Source: Streptomyces sp. NRRL S-646 (GTDB lineage Bacteria; Actinomycetota; Actinomycetes; Streptomycetales; Streptomycetaceae). From it: a stretch of 64,000 nt of DNA. The notes under the pieces are model-generated. The model made no database searches. It was not told where the DNA came from and saw only the letters and a list, made by a program, of their open reading frames with translations. Below are positions 53,121 through 61,910 of this stretch, one piece after another; within the stretch, counting starts at the first letter, position 1, and each line of letters opens with the position of its first letter. The DNA lies in the NCBI RefSeq assembly GCF_000720765.1, contig NZ_JODC01000011.1, forward strand, positions 310,001 to 374,000, written 5' to 3'. Both the position numbers and the translations under genes were made by a program.

Positions 53121-53541
53121 GAAACCCTCGGTCCTTCATTGCCTGGATGTCGAGGCAGATTGCCTACTGTGACTGGACGAACACTAGCAGTAACGACTAG
53201 GCATTCCACACTGCCGGATATCCCGTGTCCACTCGACGCGCGGCAACTCCGGCTTCCGCAAAGTCCGTTCGAAGGAGGGCGTATTCTCCCCGTACGAGAA
53301 TGGGGGCTGCTCGCCCCCGGCCGGGGTGAACTCCGGTTTCTTGAGCGCGACTTGTTCGTATGTTGAAATGCCCGGCACAGTGAATAGGGGTGTTCCGCAC
53401 CCCGATTGGCGCACATCCGCCGATCACTCAATCCACTCAAAAGTGGGAACACCTCATGTTCCGGGTATCTCATTTCGCGGTCGCGGCATTCCCTTGATCG
53501 GGTCCGCCCGATTCGGGCTCCAACTGCGACAGGAGACGCCC
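53121..53541. promoter_or_regulatory. divergent region between secreted cluster and biosynthetic cluster
   Basis: 421 bases, lower in GC than either side and without a supported gene. Two inverted repeats stand out: ATTCTC-N7-GAGAAT at 53284-53302 and GGAAC-N7-GTTCC at 53446-53462. Either could be the operator controlling the condensation-domain gene at 53542. Confidence 0.5.
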
Positions 53542-54966
53542 GTGCGAATCACCGACATCCAGCGCTGCGAAGTCCGGCCCGGACAGCTCGTCGAGTGGGC
53601 GCTCAGTCCGGCGACCGTCACAGTGGCGGCGGGCCTTCCGGAGGACCCCCGCCCGCCGGCGTACGTCCAGGAGTCGCACATCAGGACCGCCCGATCGGTG
53701 CACGAGGACGGCCTGTTCGTGCCCACGTGGGTCGGTACGGCATTCGACATCCCGGGCAGGGTCGACCTCGACGCGCTGCAGGACGCCCTGCGCAGCTGGA
53801 CGCTCCGGCACGAGACGCTGCGCAGCGGATTCCGCTGGGACGGCGACGAGATGCGCCGTTTCACGCTCGACACCGAGGACGTGTTCCTCCACCGGGAGGA
53901 CATCGGCGACTTCCCCGACGCTGCGCAGCTCGTCCAGCACCTCCAGGACCGCTTCGACGCCTCCGCGAGCGCGCTGAGCTGGCCCAACTTCCTCTACGCG
54001 GCGGTCGTCAGGGACGACAGCGCGAGCCTGTACATCGCGTTCGACCACAGCAATGTCGACTCCTACTCCATCCAGCGCATGCCCGCCGAGATCAACGAGC
54101 TCTACACGGCGGCCGCCGAGGGACGCCCGGTCGAGGAGTCGCCGGTCGGCAGCTACGTCGACTTCTGCGAGATCGAGCGGGCGGACGCGGACCGGATCGA
54201 CGGCACCCACGAAATCGTCGGCCGCTGGCGGGACTTCATCCGGCGGTGCAACGGGAAGCTGCCCAACTTCCCCGTCGACCTGGGGCTTGAGCCCGGCGGC
54301 GAGCTGCCCAGGCAGAAGCTGATGCGCGAGATGCTGGTCGACGCCGACACCGCCGCGGCGTTCGAGTCGTACTGCCGGCCCTTCGGCGGCAGCCTCGTCG
54401 GCGTCCTGGCCGCCACCAGCCTCATCGTCCACGAGATCGGCGGACAGCCCGTCTACCGCGCCGTCGTGCCGTTCCACACGCGGGTGAAGTCCAAGTGGTC
54501 CGACTCCGTGGGCTGGTACGTCGGCGGGGCCCCGATCGAGGTCGCCATCGACGAGGCGCCGGACTTCCCCGCCGCCCTGACCGCCGTGCGCGCCGAACTG
54601 CAGGCCAACAGGTCGCTGGCGCGCATGCCCCTCGCCCGCGTACTGCGACTGCTCGGCGAGGACTTCCGGCCGACCTCGCCCGACCTGTACTCGATCGTCT
54701 CGTTCGTCGACGCACGAGGCATCCCCGGGGCCGAGCGCTGGGACGAGCTGGCGGCCTACGGACTGGTGCGGGTGTCCTACGGCGACCAGGTGTGCATCTG
54801 GCTGAACCGGCTCCACGAGGGCCTGTGGTTCACCTGCCGCTACCCCGACACCGACATCGCGTACAAGAACATGCGGCTGTACGTCGAGCGGCTGCGGGAC
54901 GTCATCCTCACCGTGGCCGGCGAGCAGCGCGTCAGCGAACTCGCGCCGCACGATCTCGCCGGGTGA
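53542..54966 (+). CDS. free-standing condensation-domain (PapA-like) acyltransferase
   Basis: 474 residues, one condensation/BAHD-like acyltransferase domain with two chloramphenicol-acetyltransferase-like lobes. The catalytic motif is DHSNVDS at 168-174: the second His and the Asp of HHxxxDG are kept, the first His is Asp. DSVGWYVGGAP matches the DFG-type latch region. It would join an acyl or aminoacyl group to an amine or alcohol. AGGAG lies six bases before the GTG. It is transcribed toward the cysN-sulfotransferase unit and ends in a shared terminator region. Confidence 0.85.
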   Translation: MRITDIQRCEVRPGQLVEWALSPATVTVAAGLPEDPRPPAYVQESHIRTARSVHEDGLFVPTWVGTAFDIPGRVDLDALQDALRSWTLRHETLRSGFRWDGDEMRRFTLDTEDVFLHREDIGDFPDAAQLVQHLQDRFDASASALSWPNFLYAAVVRDDSASLYIAFDHSNVDSYSIQRMPAEINELYTAAAEGRPVEESPVGSYVDFCEIERADADRIDGTHEIVGRWRDFIRRCNGKLPNFPVDLGLEPGGELPRQKLMREMLVDADTAAAFESYCRPFGGSLVGVLAATSLIVHEIGGQPVYRAVVPFHTRVKSKWSDSVGWYVGGAPIEVAIDEAPDFPAALTAVRAELQANRSLARMPLARVLRLLGEDFRPTSPDLYSIVSFVDARGIPGAERWDELAAYGLVRVSYGDQVCIWLNRLHEGLWFTCRYPDTDIAYKNMRLYVERLRDVILTVAGEQRVSELAPHDLAG

Positions 54967-54973
54967 ACGGCAT

Positions 54974-55008
54974 GAACAGGGGCGGCCGGAACCGGGCTGC
55001 CCCTGTTC
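54974..55008 (+). terminator. terminator after condensation gene
   Basis: GAACAGGGGC and GCCCCTGTTC form a perfect 10-bp stem, extended by GGCC/GGGC inside, nine bases after the stop. Confidence 0.85.
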
Positions 55009-55012
55009 GGAG

Positions 55013-55260
55013 TCACACGACGCACGCACTCACCGCGGGGAGCCTGTCGGCCGGCGCCGCGTCGACGAGGTCTGCCACGACGAGCTCCGCCTCCCGGGCA
55101 CCACTCCGCGATCAGTTGGACGGTGGCGTCGCTGTTCGCCTCGAAGAGCCGCTCGACCGCGTCGAGGTGTCGGGGCCGCCGTAGCGCAGGGTCTCGGGGC
55201 AGTAGCTGTGCATGTCGCGGCAGAGTGAGATGGTGCCCCTGCGACCGCCGGGTGCCAGGC
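55013..55260 (-). pseudogene. short decayed gene fragment
   Basis: Leftward reading gives protein-like pieces in three frames that follow one another: TISLCRDMHSYCPETLRYGG, then LDAVERLFEANSDATVQLIA and EWCPG, then ELVVADLVDAAPADRLPAV ending at TGA (55013). Their order and spacing suggest a single gene broken by frameshifts. The family is not recognised. The rest of the gap to 55416 holds no gene I can support. Confidence 0.45.
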
Positions 55261-55416
55261 CGGATCACACTGCCCGTCACCCATGGCAATGTGATCCGGT
55301 CCAGATGGCATGCTCAAGTCGGCGCCGCACGGACGACTCACGGTCGGGGTGCTCCGCATCCTCGCGCTGCAACCGGCCGGAGTGAGTGACTGCGACCGGT
55401 GCCCGACAGGATCGCT

Positions 55417-56739
55417 CTAGAAGTCCCACCCGTCATCGGCGACACCCGACTTGACGGTCTTGGCTGCGAACGGCTCGCCCGCCATGCACGCCGTGAGAGT
55501 GGTGCCGTCGACCGGGTCGATCAGGAGAAACGAGCCGGTGTGCCGCGAGTCGACATAGGAGTCGAGGGCGAGCGGCTCTGCGGTGCGCACCTTGACGTGA
55601 CCGATGTCGTTGGCGACGAGCTGCCCCGGGTCGGGGTGCTGGGAGAGGTCGTCGAGCGTGAGCCGCGACGGGATCTCCTCGACGATCACCTTGACGGTAC
55701 GGGTGGTGTGCTTGAGCAGCAACCGCTGGCCGACGGTGAGCGGTGTGTCCGCGACATGGCATGCGGTCGCCTCGACCACCTTGGCAGGGCGGGGCGACTG
55801 CGGGCCGGTGGTGATCATGTCGCCACGCCCGACGTCGATCTCGTCGGCGAGCCGGACGCTGAGGGACGAACCCGCGGACACGACGTCGGCCGGTCGTCCG
55901 AGGACGTCGAGTGCGGTGATGGTGGTGACGCGGCCGGAGGGCTGCACGGTCACCGTGTCACCGACCCGGAGGCGGCCGGTGAGCAACTGCCCCGCGTAAT
56001 GGCGCTCTCCGTCGTGCCGGATGACCATCTGTACGGGAAGGCGAGAGGGCCTGCTCGTCGCATCGTCCGCCAGCGGTACCGATTCCAGGTGCTCCAGGAT
56101 GGTGGGGCCGCCGTACCAGTCCATGTGGGCGGAGGCCGCCACGACATTGTCGCCTACGAGTGCGGAGATCGGGATCGCTGTGATCTCCGGTACGCCCAGC
56201 TCCGTCGCGAAGTTCGTGAACTCCTCAGTGACTGCGGCGAAGACGGGCTCCTGGTAGTCGACCAGGTCCATCTTGTTCACGGCGAGGACGACGTGCGGGA
56301 CACGCAGGAGCGCGGCGATGGCGGCGTGGCGGCGGGTCTGCTCGACTACGCCCTTGCGGGCGTCGACCAGGATGATCGTCAGCTCGGCCGTGGAGGCGCC
56401 GGTGACCATGTTGCGGGTGTACTGCACATGGCCCGGCGTGTCGGCGAGGATGAACCGGCGCAGGGGGGTGGCGAAGTAGCGGTAGGCCACGTCGATGGTG
56501 ATGCCCTGCTCGCGCTCGGCCCGGAGGCCGTCGGTGAGCAGCGCGAGGTCCGGGCCCTCGGCGCCGCGGCCGCGGGACGCCTGCTCCACGGCTTCCATCT
56601 GGTCGGCGAGCACCGACTTGGAGTCGTGCAGCAGCCGTCCGACGAGCGTGGACTTGCCGTCGTCGACGGAGCCGGCGGTTGCGAAACGCAGCAGGGTGGT
56701 GGCCGAGACGTCGGCGAACTGCTCGGTGGACGTGCTCAT
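55417..56739 (-). CDS. cysN: sulfate adenylyltransferase large subunit (GTPase)
   Basis: 440 residues. With CysD it makes adenosine 5'-phosphosulfate from sulfate and ATP, driven by GTP hydrolysis. G motifs: GSVDDGKST (23-31), DTPGH, NKMD. EF-Tu-like beta-barrel domains follow. It has no fused CysC domain. Start and stop overlap: its ATG shares a base with the cysD stop. Its place at the end of a sulfotransferase/NRPS unit, without sulfite-reduction genes, points to supply of activated sulfate for product sulfation. Confidence 0.94.
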   Translation of the reverse strand: MSTSTEQFADVSATTLLRFATAGSVDDGKSTLVGRLLHDSKSVLADQMEAVEQASRGRGAEGPDLALLTDGLRAEREQGITIDVAYRYFATPLRRFILADTPGHVQYTRNMVTGASTAELTIILVDARKGVVEQTRRHAAIAALLRVPHVVLAVNKMDLVDYQEPVFAAVTEEFTNFATELGVPEITAIPISALVGDNVVAASAHMDWYGGPTILEHLESVPLADDATSRPSRLPVQMVIRHDGERHYAGQLLTGRLRVGDTVTVQPSGRVTTITALDVLGRPADVVSAGSSLSVRLADEIDVGRGDMITTGPQSPRPAKVVEATACHVADTPLTVGQRLLLKHTTRTVKVIVEEIPSRLTLDDLSQHPDPGQLVANDIGHVKVRTAEPLALDSYVDSRHTGSFLLIDPVDGTTLTACMAGEPFAAKTVKSGVADDGWDF

Positions 56740-57671
56740 TAGAAGTACCCTTCGCGCTTGCGGTCTTCCATCGCCGCTTCGGAGAGCTTGTCGTCGGCCC
56801 GGGTGGCACCGCGCTCGGTCAGCCGGGAGGCGGCGATCTCGGAGATGACTTTCTCGATGGTGGTCGCGTCGGAGTCGACGGCGCCGGTGCAGGACATGTC
56901 ACCGACCGTGCGGTACCGCACCAGTCGGTGCTCGACCGGCTCGTCCGTGGTGGGGCCGCCCCATGCGCCGGCCGTGAGCCACATGCTGCTGCGCCGGAAT
57001 ACCGGGCGCCGGTGGGCGTAGTAGATCGACGGGAGATCGATCCCCTCGCGGGCGATGTACTGCCACACGTCCAGCTCGGTCCAGTTGGACAGCGGAAAGA
57101 CACGGACGTGTTCGCCGGGGGCGTGGCGGCCGTTGTACAGGCGCCACAGTTCCGGTCGCTGGCGGCGGGGATTCCACTGGGAGAACTCGTCGCGAAGGCT
57201 GAAGATCCGCTCCTTGGCGCGGGCCTTCTCCTCGTCACGGCGCCCGCCGCCGAAGACGGCGTCGAACTTCTCCTGCCGGATCGTCTCCGTCAGCGGCACG
57301 GTCTGGAGCGGGTTCCGGGTGCCGTCCAGGCGTTCCTTGAGCAGGCCGCGGTCGATGTAGTCCTGCACGGAGGCCACGTGCAGCCGCAGTCCGTGCTCGG
57401 CGACCACGCGGTCGCGGTACTCGATGACCTCGGGGAAGTTGTGCCCGGTGTCGACGTGCAGCAGCGCGAAGGGGACAGGAGTCGGGGCGAACGCCTTCAG
57501 CGCCAGGTGCAGCATGACGATGGAGTCCTTGCCCCCGGAGAAGAGGATCACCGGCCGCGCGAACTCGCCCGCCACCTCCCGGATGATGTGCACGGCCTCG
57601 GACTCGAGCACGTCCAGGTGGCTGAGGGCGGAGCGGTGGTCCGCGACGGTGTCGAGGGAGCGGGAACTCAT
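56739..57671 (-). CDS. cysD: sulfate adenylyltransferase small subunit
   Basis: 310 residues. The catalytic PP-loop ATP pyrophosphatase motif is SGGKDS (45-50). VDTGHNFPEVIEYRD, FGGGRRDEEKARAKER and FPLSNWTELDVWQYI complete the family pattern. It performs the adenylyl transfer to sulfate, with CysN. Its ATG overlaps the cysC stop by four bases and its stop overlaps cysN by one, so cysC-cysD-cysN is one translationally coupled cassette. Confidence 0.95.
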   Translation of the reverse strand: MSSRSLDTVADHRSALSHLDVLESEAVHIIREVAGEFARPVILFSGGKDSIVMLHLALKAFAPTPVPFALLHVDTGHNFPEVIEYRDRVVAEHGLRLHVASVQDYIDRGLLKERLDGTRNPLQTVPLTETIRQEKFDAVFGGGRRDEEKARAKERIFSLRDEFSQWNPRRQRPELWRLYNGRHAPGEHVRVFPLSNWTELDVWQYIAREGIDLPSIYYAHRRPVFRRSSMWLTAGAWGGPTTDEPVEHRLVRYRTVGDMSCTGAVDSDATTIEKVISEIAASRLTERGATRADDKLSEAAMEDRKREGYF

Positions 57672-58243
57672 ATCAGACGCCTTTCCTCAAGGAGGCTCAG
57701 CAGGGACGCGGCGGACTCGGCGACGGTCTGCGCGTGTGCGGGTATGCGCAGGTCTGGGAGGTCGGGGGCCTCGTACGGGTCGTCGACGCCGGTCAGTCCT
57801 GAGATCTCACCGGCTGCCTGCATCGCGTAGAGCCCCTTCACGTCGCGCTCGGAGCAGGTGCTCGACGGCGTTGCGACGTGGACCTCCAGGTAGGGGGTGT
57901 GGGAGGCCTGGTGCCGTTCCCGCACCGCCCGCCGACTGTCGGCATAGGGGGCGATGGAGGGCACCAGTGCCAGCACGCCGTTGCGGGCCAGCACTTCCGC
58001 GACCAGGCCGATGCGCTGAACGTTCGTGTGCCGGTCCTCGCGGCTGAAGCCGAGCCCCGCCGACAGGGTTTCGCGGAACTCGTCGCCGTCGAGCACCTCT
58101 ACCCGGTGCCCCTGGCCGCGGAGGTGATCGGCCACGGCCTTGGCTATCGTCGTCTTCCCTGAACTGGGCAGGCCCGTCAGCCATACCGTCGCACCGCACG
58201 CGCAGTCGCGCGTCGCCAGACTGGATCGCGGTTCCGTTTTCAC
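57668..58243 (-). CDS. cysC: adenylylsulfate kinase
   Basis: 191 residues. Phosphorylates APS to PAPS, the sulfate donor. Walker A is GLPSSGKTT (24-32). DGDEFRETLSAGLGFSREDR and the VPSIAPYADSR loop are the APS-binding parts. GTG start. PAPS is the co-substrate of the sulfotransferase at the other end of this unit. A hairpin lies in the 101-base gap to the upstream condensation gene. Confidence 0.94.
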   Translation of the reverse strand: MKTEPRSSLATRDCACGATVWLTGLPSSGKTTIAKAVADHLRGQGHRVEVLDGDEFRETLSAGLGFSREDRHTNVQRIGLVAEVLARNGVLALVPSIAPYADSRRAVRERHQASHTPYLEVHVATPSSTCSERDVKGLYAMQAAGEISGLTGVDDPYEAPDLPDLRIPAHAQTVAESAASLLSLLEERRLI

Positions 58244-58288
58244 CGGCGTGTCACTCTCTTTCTTGACGTCCGCTCACATCGGGGAGGG

Positions 58289-58308
58289 GCGTCGCCGACG
58301 GGCGACGC
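58289..58308 (-). promoter_or_regulatory. hairpin between condensation gene and cysC
   Basis: GCGTCGCC and GGCGACGC form a perfect 8-bp stem with a 4-base loop in the only sizeable gap of the downstream half of the unit. It may attenuate or separate cysCDN expression. Confidence 0.45.
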
Positions 58309-58344
58309 ACACAGGGCCGGGACATGGCCGGTCCGCCCACTGCA

Positions 58345-59643
58345 TCATTTGGTCCGGGCCAGCCGGTCGAACACGGTGCGCACCGGCACCCGGGGGTCTT
58401 CCGCGACCGCGGCGAGCACAGTCAGCCATTGCCGCAGCACCATCGCCGCCTCGTCGGCGGTGAAGCATGAGGTGGCGTAGTCGGCACGTACGTCCCAGCC
58501 GTCGCCATCGGCGACCACGTACTGGAGCCAGTCGGACTTCGCCGCGGCAGCTCCGACGTGCACCCGCCGGCAGCGCAGGCCGGGGAGGGACAGATCGCCG
58601 GGGGACTCGTCGAGCACGAGGGCGACGCGGTTGAGGCGCGCGCCGGACATCATGCCTCGCGCGCGGTTGACGCCGCCGATCATGCCGTACGGCACGTGCC
58701 GGTGGCGCAGTACGTCGAGCAAGACGCGCTTCGCAGCTGCGCACACCTCGGCGAAGGTGGCGTCGGCGGGGACCCGGTAGCGCACCGGAAGCAGATCGGT
58801 GAGGCAGCCGAAGACGCCGTCGAGCTCCGGCGCACCGCGCCGGGAGACGGGGCTGCAGATGATGACGTCCTCGCCGTTCACCGCCGCGACGGTGAGCGCC
58901 ATGCAGGTGCTCATCAGCACGTTCGGGGTAATGCGCAGCGACCGGGCCGTCGCGCGGACGGCCTGTCCGAGCTCGGCGGGGATGGTGGCGCGGACGCAGT
59001 CGCACGCGGTCTCCCGGCGTTCCGGCAGCGGGCGGGCCCGGGGCGGCAGCTGGGTGAGGGGCGGCACCCCGTCAAGGAAGCCGTCCCAGAACGCGAGGTC
59101 CTCCGGGGCGATCCCGGCCTCCCGCGTCCGGAGGGCGTAGGCGCCGAGCGTCGTTTCCGGCGGGGGGAGCTCCGCCGGCTCGCCGCCGGTCTCCTCGGTG
59201 TACAGGGCGGACAGTTCGTGGTCGAGCAGCGCCAGGGATGCGTCGTCGATGGCGACGTGGTGGATCTGCAGCAGCAGCGCGTACTCGTCCGGCGCGTAGT
59301 CGTACAGCGTCATCCGGGCGGGCGACTCGGTGAGGTCGAGCGGGCGCTGCCCGGCCCGGCGCAGGGTCTCGTACAGGTCTCCGCCGGGCCACGGGAGCCG
59401 TTCGAAGGGGACGGCGCCGGCCGGGTGGACGTGCTGGACGGCGCCGGTCTCGTCATGGGTGAAGGTGGTGCGAAGCACTTCGTGCCGCCGCACCAGTGCA
59501 CTCAGGGCGCGCTCCAGGGCGGGGACGTCGAGGGGGCCCGTGATGTGTTGGGCCCAGGTCTCGAGGAACGGCGAGGGGGCTCCCATGAACTGGTCGGCGA
59601 GCCAGAGCGCTTCCTGTTCGAAGGTCTGAGGGAATGCGCGCAT
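58345..59643 (-). CDS. free-standing NRPS condensation domain
   Basis: 432 residues, one complete condensation domain and nothing else. HHVAIDD (128-134) is the intact HHxxxDG-type catalytic motif; ETWAQHITGPLDVPALERAL is the domain start and GCLTDLLPVRYRVP the middle latch region. It would form the amide or ester between carrier-bound substrates. The ATG overlaps the A-domain gene's stop by one base. There is no thioesterase or second module. Confidence 0.88.
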   Translation of the reverse strand: MRAFPQTFEQEALWLADQFMGAPSPFLETWAQHITGPLDVPALERALSALVRRHEVLRTTFTHDETGAVQHVHPAGAVPFERLPWPGGDLYETLRRAGQRPLDLTESPARMTLYDYAPDEYALLLQIHHVAIDDASLALLDHELSALYTEETGGEPAELPPPETTLGAYALRTREAGIAPEDLAFWDGFLDGVPPLTQLPPRARPLPERRETACDCVRATIPAELGQAVRATARSLRITPNVLMSTCMALTVAAVNGEDVIICSPVSRRGAPELDGVFGCLTDLLPVRYRVPADATFAEVCAAAKRVLLDVLRHRHVPYGMIGGVNRARGMMSGARLNRVALVLDESPGDLSLPGLRCRRVHVGAAAAKSDWLQYVVADGDGWDVRADYATSCFTADEAAMVLRQWLTVLAAVAEDPRVPVRTVFDRLARTK

Positions 59644-61166
59644 CAAACCGGGCGCCTCTCCAGAGCTGTGAGGTCGACCTTGCCGTTGTCGCGTCGCGGC
59701 AGCTCGTCCATCGGCTCGAACCTGGCGGGCACGGCGTACGCCGGGAGCAGGGTGGCGAGGTGCTTGCGCACCTCCCGCGGGGTCGGCGCATGGCCCTCGA
59801 CGAGGGTGTAGACCAGCGCGATGTGGTCGACCGTGCCGCCTTCGTCCGTCCGCGCGACGGCGGCGCAGGTGCGGATTCCGGGGGTGGCTGCGGCGGCGGC
59901 CTCGATGTCGCCCAGCTCGATCCGGTTGCCGCTGAGCTTGACCTGCCGGTCGCCGCGGCCGTGGTAGTGCAGGATGCCGCGGTCGTCGAAGAGTCCAAGG
60001 TCGCCGGTGCGGTAGGCGCGGCGCTTCTCGCCCGCCACCTCCAGCTCCGGGAACCGTTCGCCGGTCAGCTGCTCGTTGTTGAGGTAGCCCAGGGCCACTC
60101 CGGGGCCGAAGGTGACGATCTCGCCGCGCTCGCCGCGTGCCGCGGGGGAGCCGTCCTCCCGAAGGAGGACCACTGTCGTGCCGGGGACGGGCACGCCGAC
60201 GGGGATGCCGGAGGGTACGTCGGCGTCGGCCGGCACCATCCGGTGCACCGACGTCAGCATGCAGTTCTCGGCCGGTCCGAAGCCGTTCCAGAGCGGCAGA
60301 TCGGGGAAGCGTTCCAGGAACATCCGGACATGCCGGGAGGACTGCTTCTCGCCGCCGACGTAGAGGGTCTTCAGTCCTTCGAAGGCGTCGAGGTCCTCGT
60401 CGACGATCAGGTTGAACAGGGAGGTCGTCAGCCACATCGTGTCGACGTGCTCGTCGGCGACGAGGGTGCGCAGTCGGCCGGGCATCAGGTGGTTGTCGTC
60501 GACGACGACGACGGCGCCGCCGGCGGTCAGCTGGCCCCAGAGCTCGAAGGCGTACATGTCCCAGGCCGCGGGCGCGACCTGCGCGGCGGTGCGACCCGGG
60601 CCGAAGCCGTCCAGTCCGCCCGGGCCGAACAGGCGGGTGACGGCTCGGTGGGGGGTGAGTACCCCCTTCGGGACGCCCGTGCTGCCCGAGGTGAAGAACA
60701 CCATCGCCGGGTCGTCCAGCTCGACGGGCAGGGGCTCGAACCGGTCCGCGGCCCCAGTCCGCGCCAGGTCGGCCAAGGGCGCCGGGGCGATCGTCCGGGT
60801 GGCGCCGAGGGGCTCACTGCCCGGCAGGCCGAGGACGACCGGGTCGTCGAGCTGGGACAGGATCGCCTCGATGCGGCTCGCCGGCCAGCGCGGGTCGAGG
60901 GTGGCGTATGCGGCTCCGCTCATCAGCACGGCGAGCTGGACGGCGACGAGGTGGGCGCCGCGCGGCACCAGCAGGGGGACGATGTCGCCGGGCTGCACGC
61001 CCCATCCGACGAGGCGGCCGGCCAGGGCCGCCGACGCCTCTGTGAGCGTCCGGTAGTCGACGCGCTCGTCGCCGTGGACCACGGCGGGGGCGTGGGGGGT
61101 CGCTTCGGCGTGCTGGAGCACCGCTGCGTGCACACCGCGCAGTGGCGGCGGGGCTTTCTCGGTCAT
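59643..61166 (-). CDS. free-standing NRPS adenylation domain
   Basis: 507 residues, a complete A domain: A3 FFTSGSTGVPKG (157-168), A4 WDMYAFELW with Asp203 (amino-group ligand), A5 NGFGPAEN, A7 TGDL, A8 GRGDRQVKLSGNRIELGDIE, A10 NGKVD with catalytic Lys496. By hand alignment the specificity pocket reads about DMFSYGGMLK; the Asp implies an alpha-amino acid, but I cannot name it. It loads the carrier protein encoded just upstream; stop and start overlap by four bases. No C, T or TE domain is fused. Confidence 0.92.
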   Translation of the reverse strand: MTEKAPPPLRGVHAAVLQHAEATPHAPAVVHGDERVDYRTLTEASAALAGRLVGWGVQPGDIVPLLVPRGAHLVAVQLAVLMSGAAYATLDPRWPASRIEAILSQLDDPVVLGLPGSEPLGATRTIAPAPLADLARTGAADRFEPLPVELDDPAMVFFTSGSTGVPKGVLTPHRAVTRLFGPGGLDGFGPGRTAAQVAPAAWDMYAFELWGQLTAGGAVVVVDDNHLMPGRLRTLVADEHVDTMWLTTSLFNLIVDEDLDAFEGLKTLYVGGEKQSSRHVRMFLERFPDLPLWNGFGPAENCMLTSVHRMVPADADVPSGIPVGVPVPGTTVVLLREDGSPAARGERGEIVTFGPGVALGYLNNEQLTGERFPELEVAGEKRRAYRTGDLGLFDDRGILHYHGRGDRQVKLSGNRIELGDIEAAAAATPGIRTCAAVARTDEGGTVDHIALVYTLVEGHAPTPREVRKHLATLLPAYAVPARFEPMDELPRRDNGKVDLTALERRPV

Positions 61167-61435
61167 TCCGCACCCAGCCGGATCTGCTCGGCGAAGTCGG
61201 CCAGCTCGTCGTGGTCGAGAAGCCACATGGGATTGACGCGGAGTCCGAGCCTCCGCTCGATGCGGGTGCAGATGCGGATGGCGGACAGCGAGGTGCCGCC
61301 GAGGTCGTAGAAGCTGTCGCCCCGGCCGACCCGGTCGACGGACAGGACCTCTGCCATGACGGCGGCGATCTCCTCCTCCAGTTCGTCCGTCGGCTGCTCG
61401 TACTCGGCCTCGCGCACACCGTGATTCTCGGTCAC
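61163..61435 (-). CDS. free-standing peptidyl carrier protein
   Basis: 90 residues, a four-helix carrier domain. Ser49 in FYDLGGTSLSA is the phosphopantetheine site. An acidic first 20 residues precede the domain. CAGGAG stands just before the GTG. It overlaps the A-domain gene by four bases, so the two are made together and are presumably partners. Confidence 0.9.
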   Translation of the reverse strand: MTENHGVREAEYEQPTDELEEEIAAVMAEVLSVDRVGRGDSFYDLGGTSLSAIRICTRIERRLGLRVNPMWLLDHDELADFAEQIRLGAE

Positions 61436-61491
61436 GGGATCTCCTGTTCTCAGCTGTTGGTCTTCACTTGGCTCATGGGGCCGCGGGCCCC

Positions 61492-61848
61492 CTATTTCTG
61501 GGACAGGATGCAGAACTCGTTGCCCTCCGGATCGGCCATGACCACCCAGCCGTGCGAGCCCCGGAAGTCGGTGACGACGCTCGCTCCCAGGGCGATCGCG
61601 CGGTCCACCTCCTCGTCCTGCGAGCGGCCCTCGGGGCGCATGCAGAAGTGGACGCGGTTCTTCACGGTCTTCTCGTCGGGCACGAGGATGAAGAGCACCC
61701 TGTGTCCGTGCTCGCTGATCACGTAGCACTCGTCCGATCCCGGACGCACGCCCTCGTGCGGGGTGAACTCCGCCATTTCGCACCACCAGCGCGCCATCGC
61801 GTAGGGGTCGCGTGCGTCGACCGTGGTGTGCGACAGGGTCAGGCTCAT
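61492..61848 (-). CDS. VOC-superfamily (glyoxalase-like) protein
   Basis: 118 residues: SLTLSHTTVDARDPYAMARWW at the start and ADPEGNEFCIL at the end, typical of the vicinal-oxygen-chelate fold. These can be metal-dependent enzymes or binding proteins that sequester the product (resistance). In a biosynthetic cluster, self-protection or a tailoring step are both possible. It lies 56 bases before the carrier-protein gene on the same strand. Confidence 0.82.
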   Translation of the reverse strand: MSLTLSHTTVDARDPYAMARWWCEMAEFTPHEGVRPGSDECYVISEHGHRVLFILVPDEKTVKNRVHFCMRPEGRSQDEEVDRAIALGASVVTDFRGSHGWVVMADPEGNEFCILSQK

Positions 61849-61910
61849 CAGGACGTTCTCTTTCTGGAAGGGATACGGTCCTGTTCAAGGGACCGGTTCG
61901 GGCGTCCGGT

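Noticed and set aside
61492..61848. Classical glyoxalase I
   Set aside because: Length and motif order fit the VOC fold, but the four-metal-ligand pattern of glyoxalase I is not clear, so only the superfamily is named.
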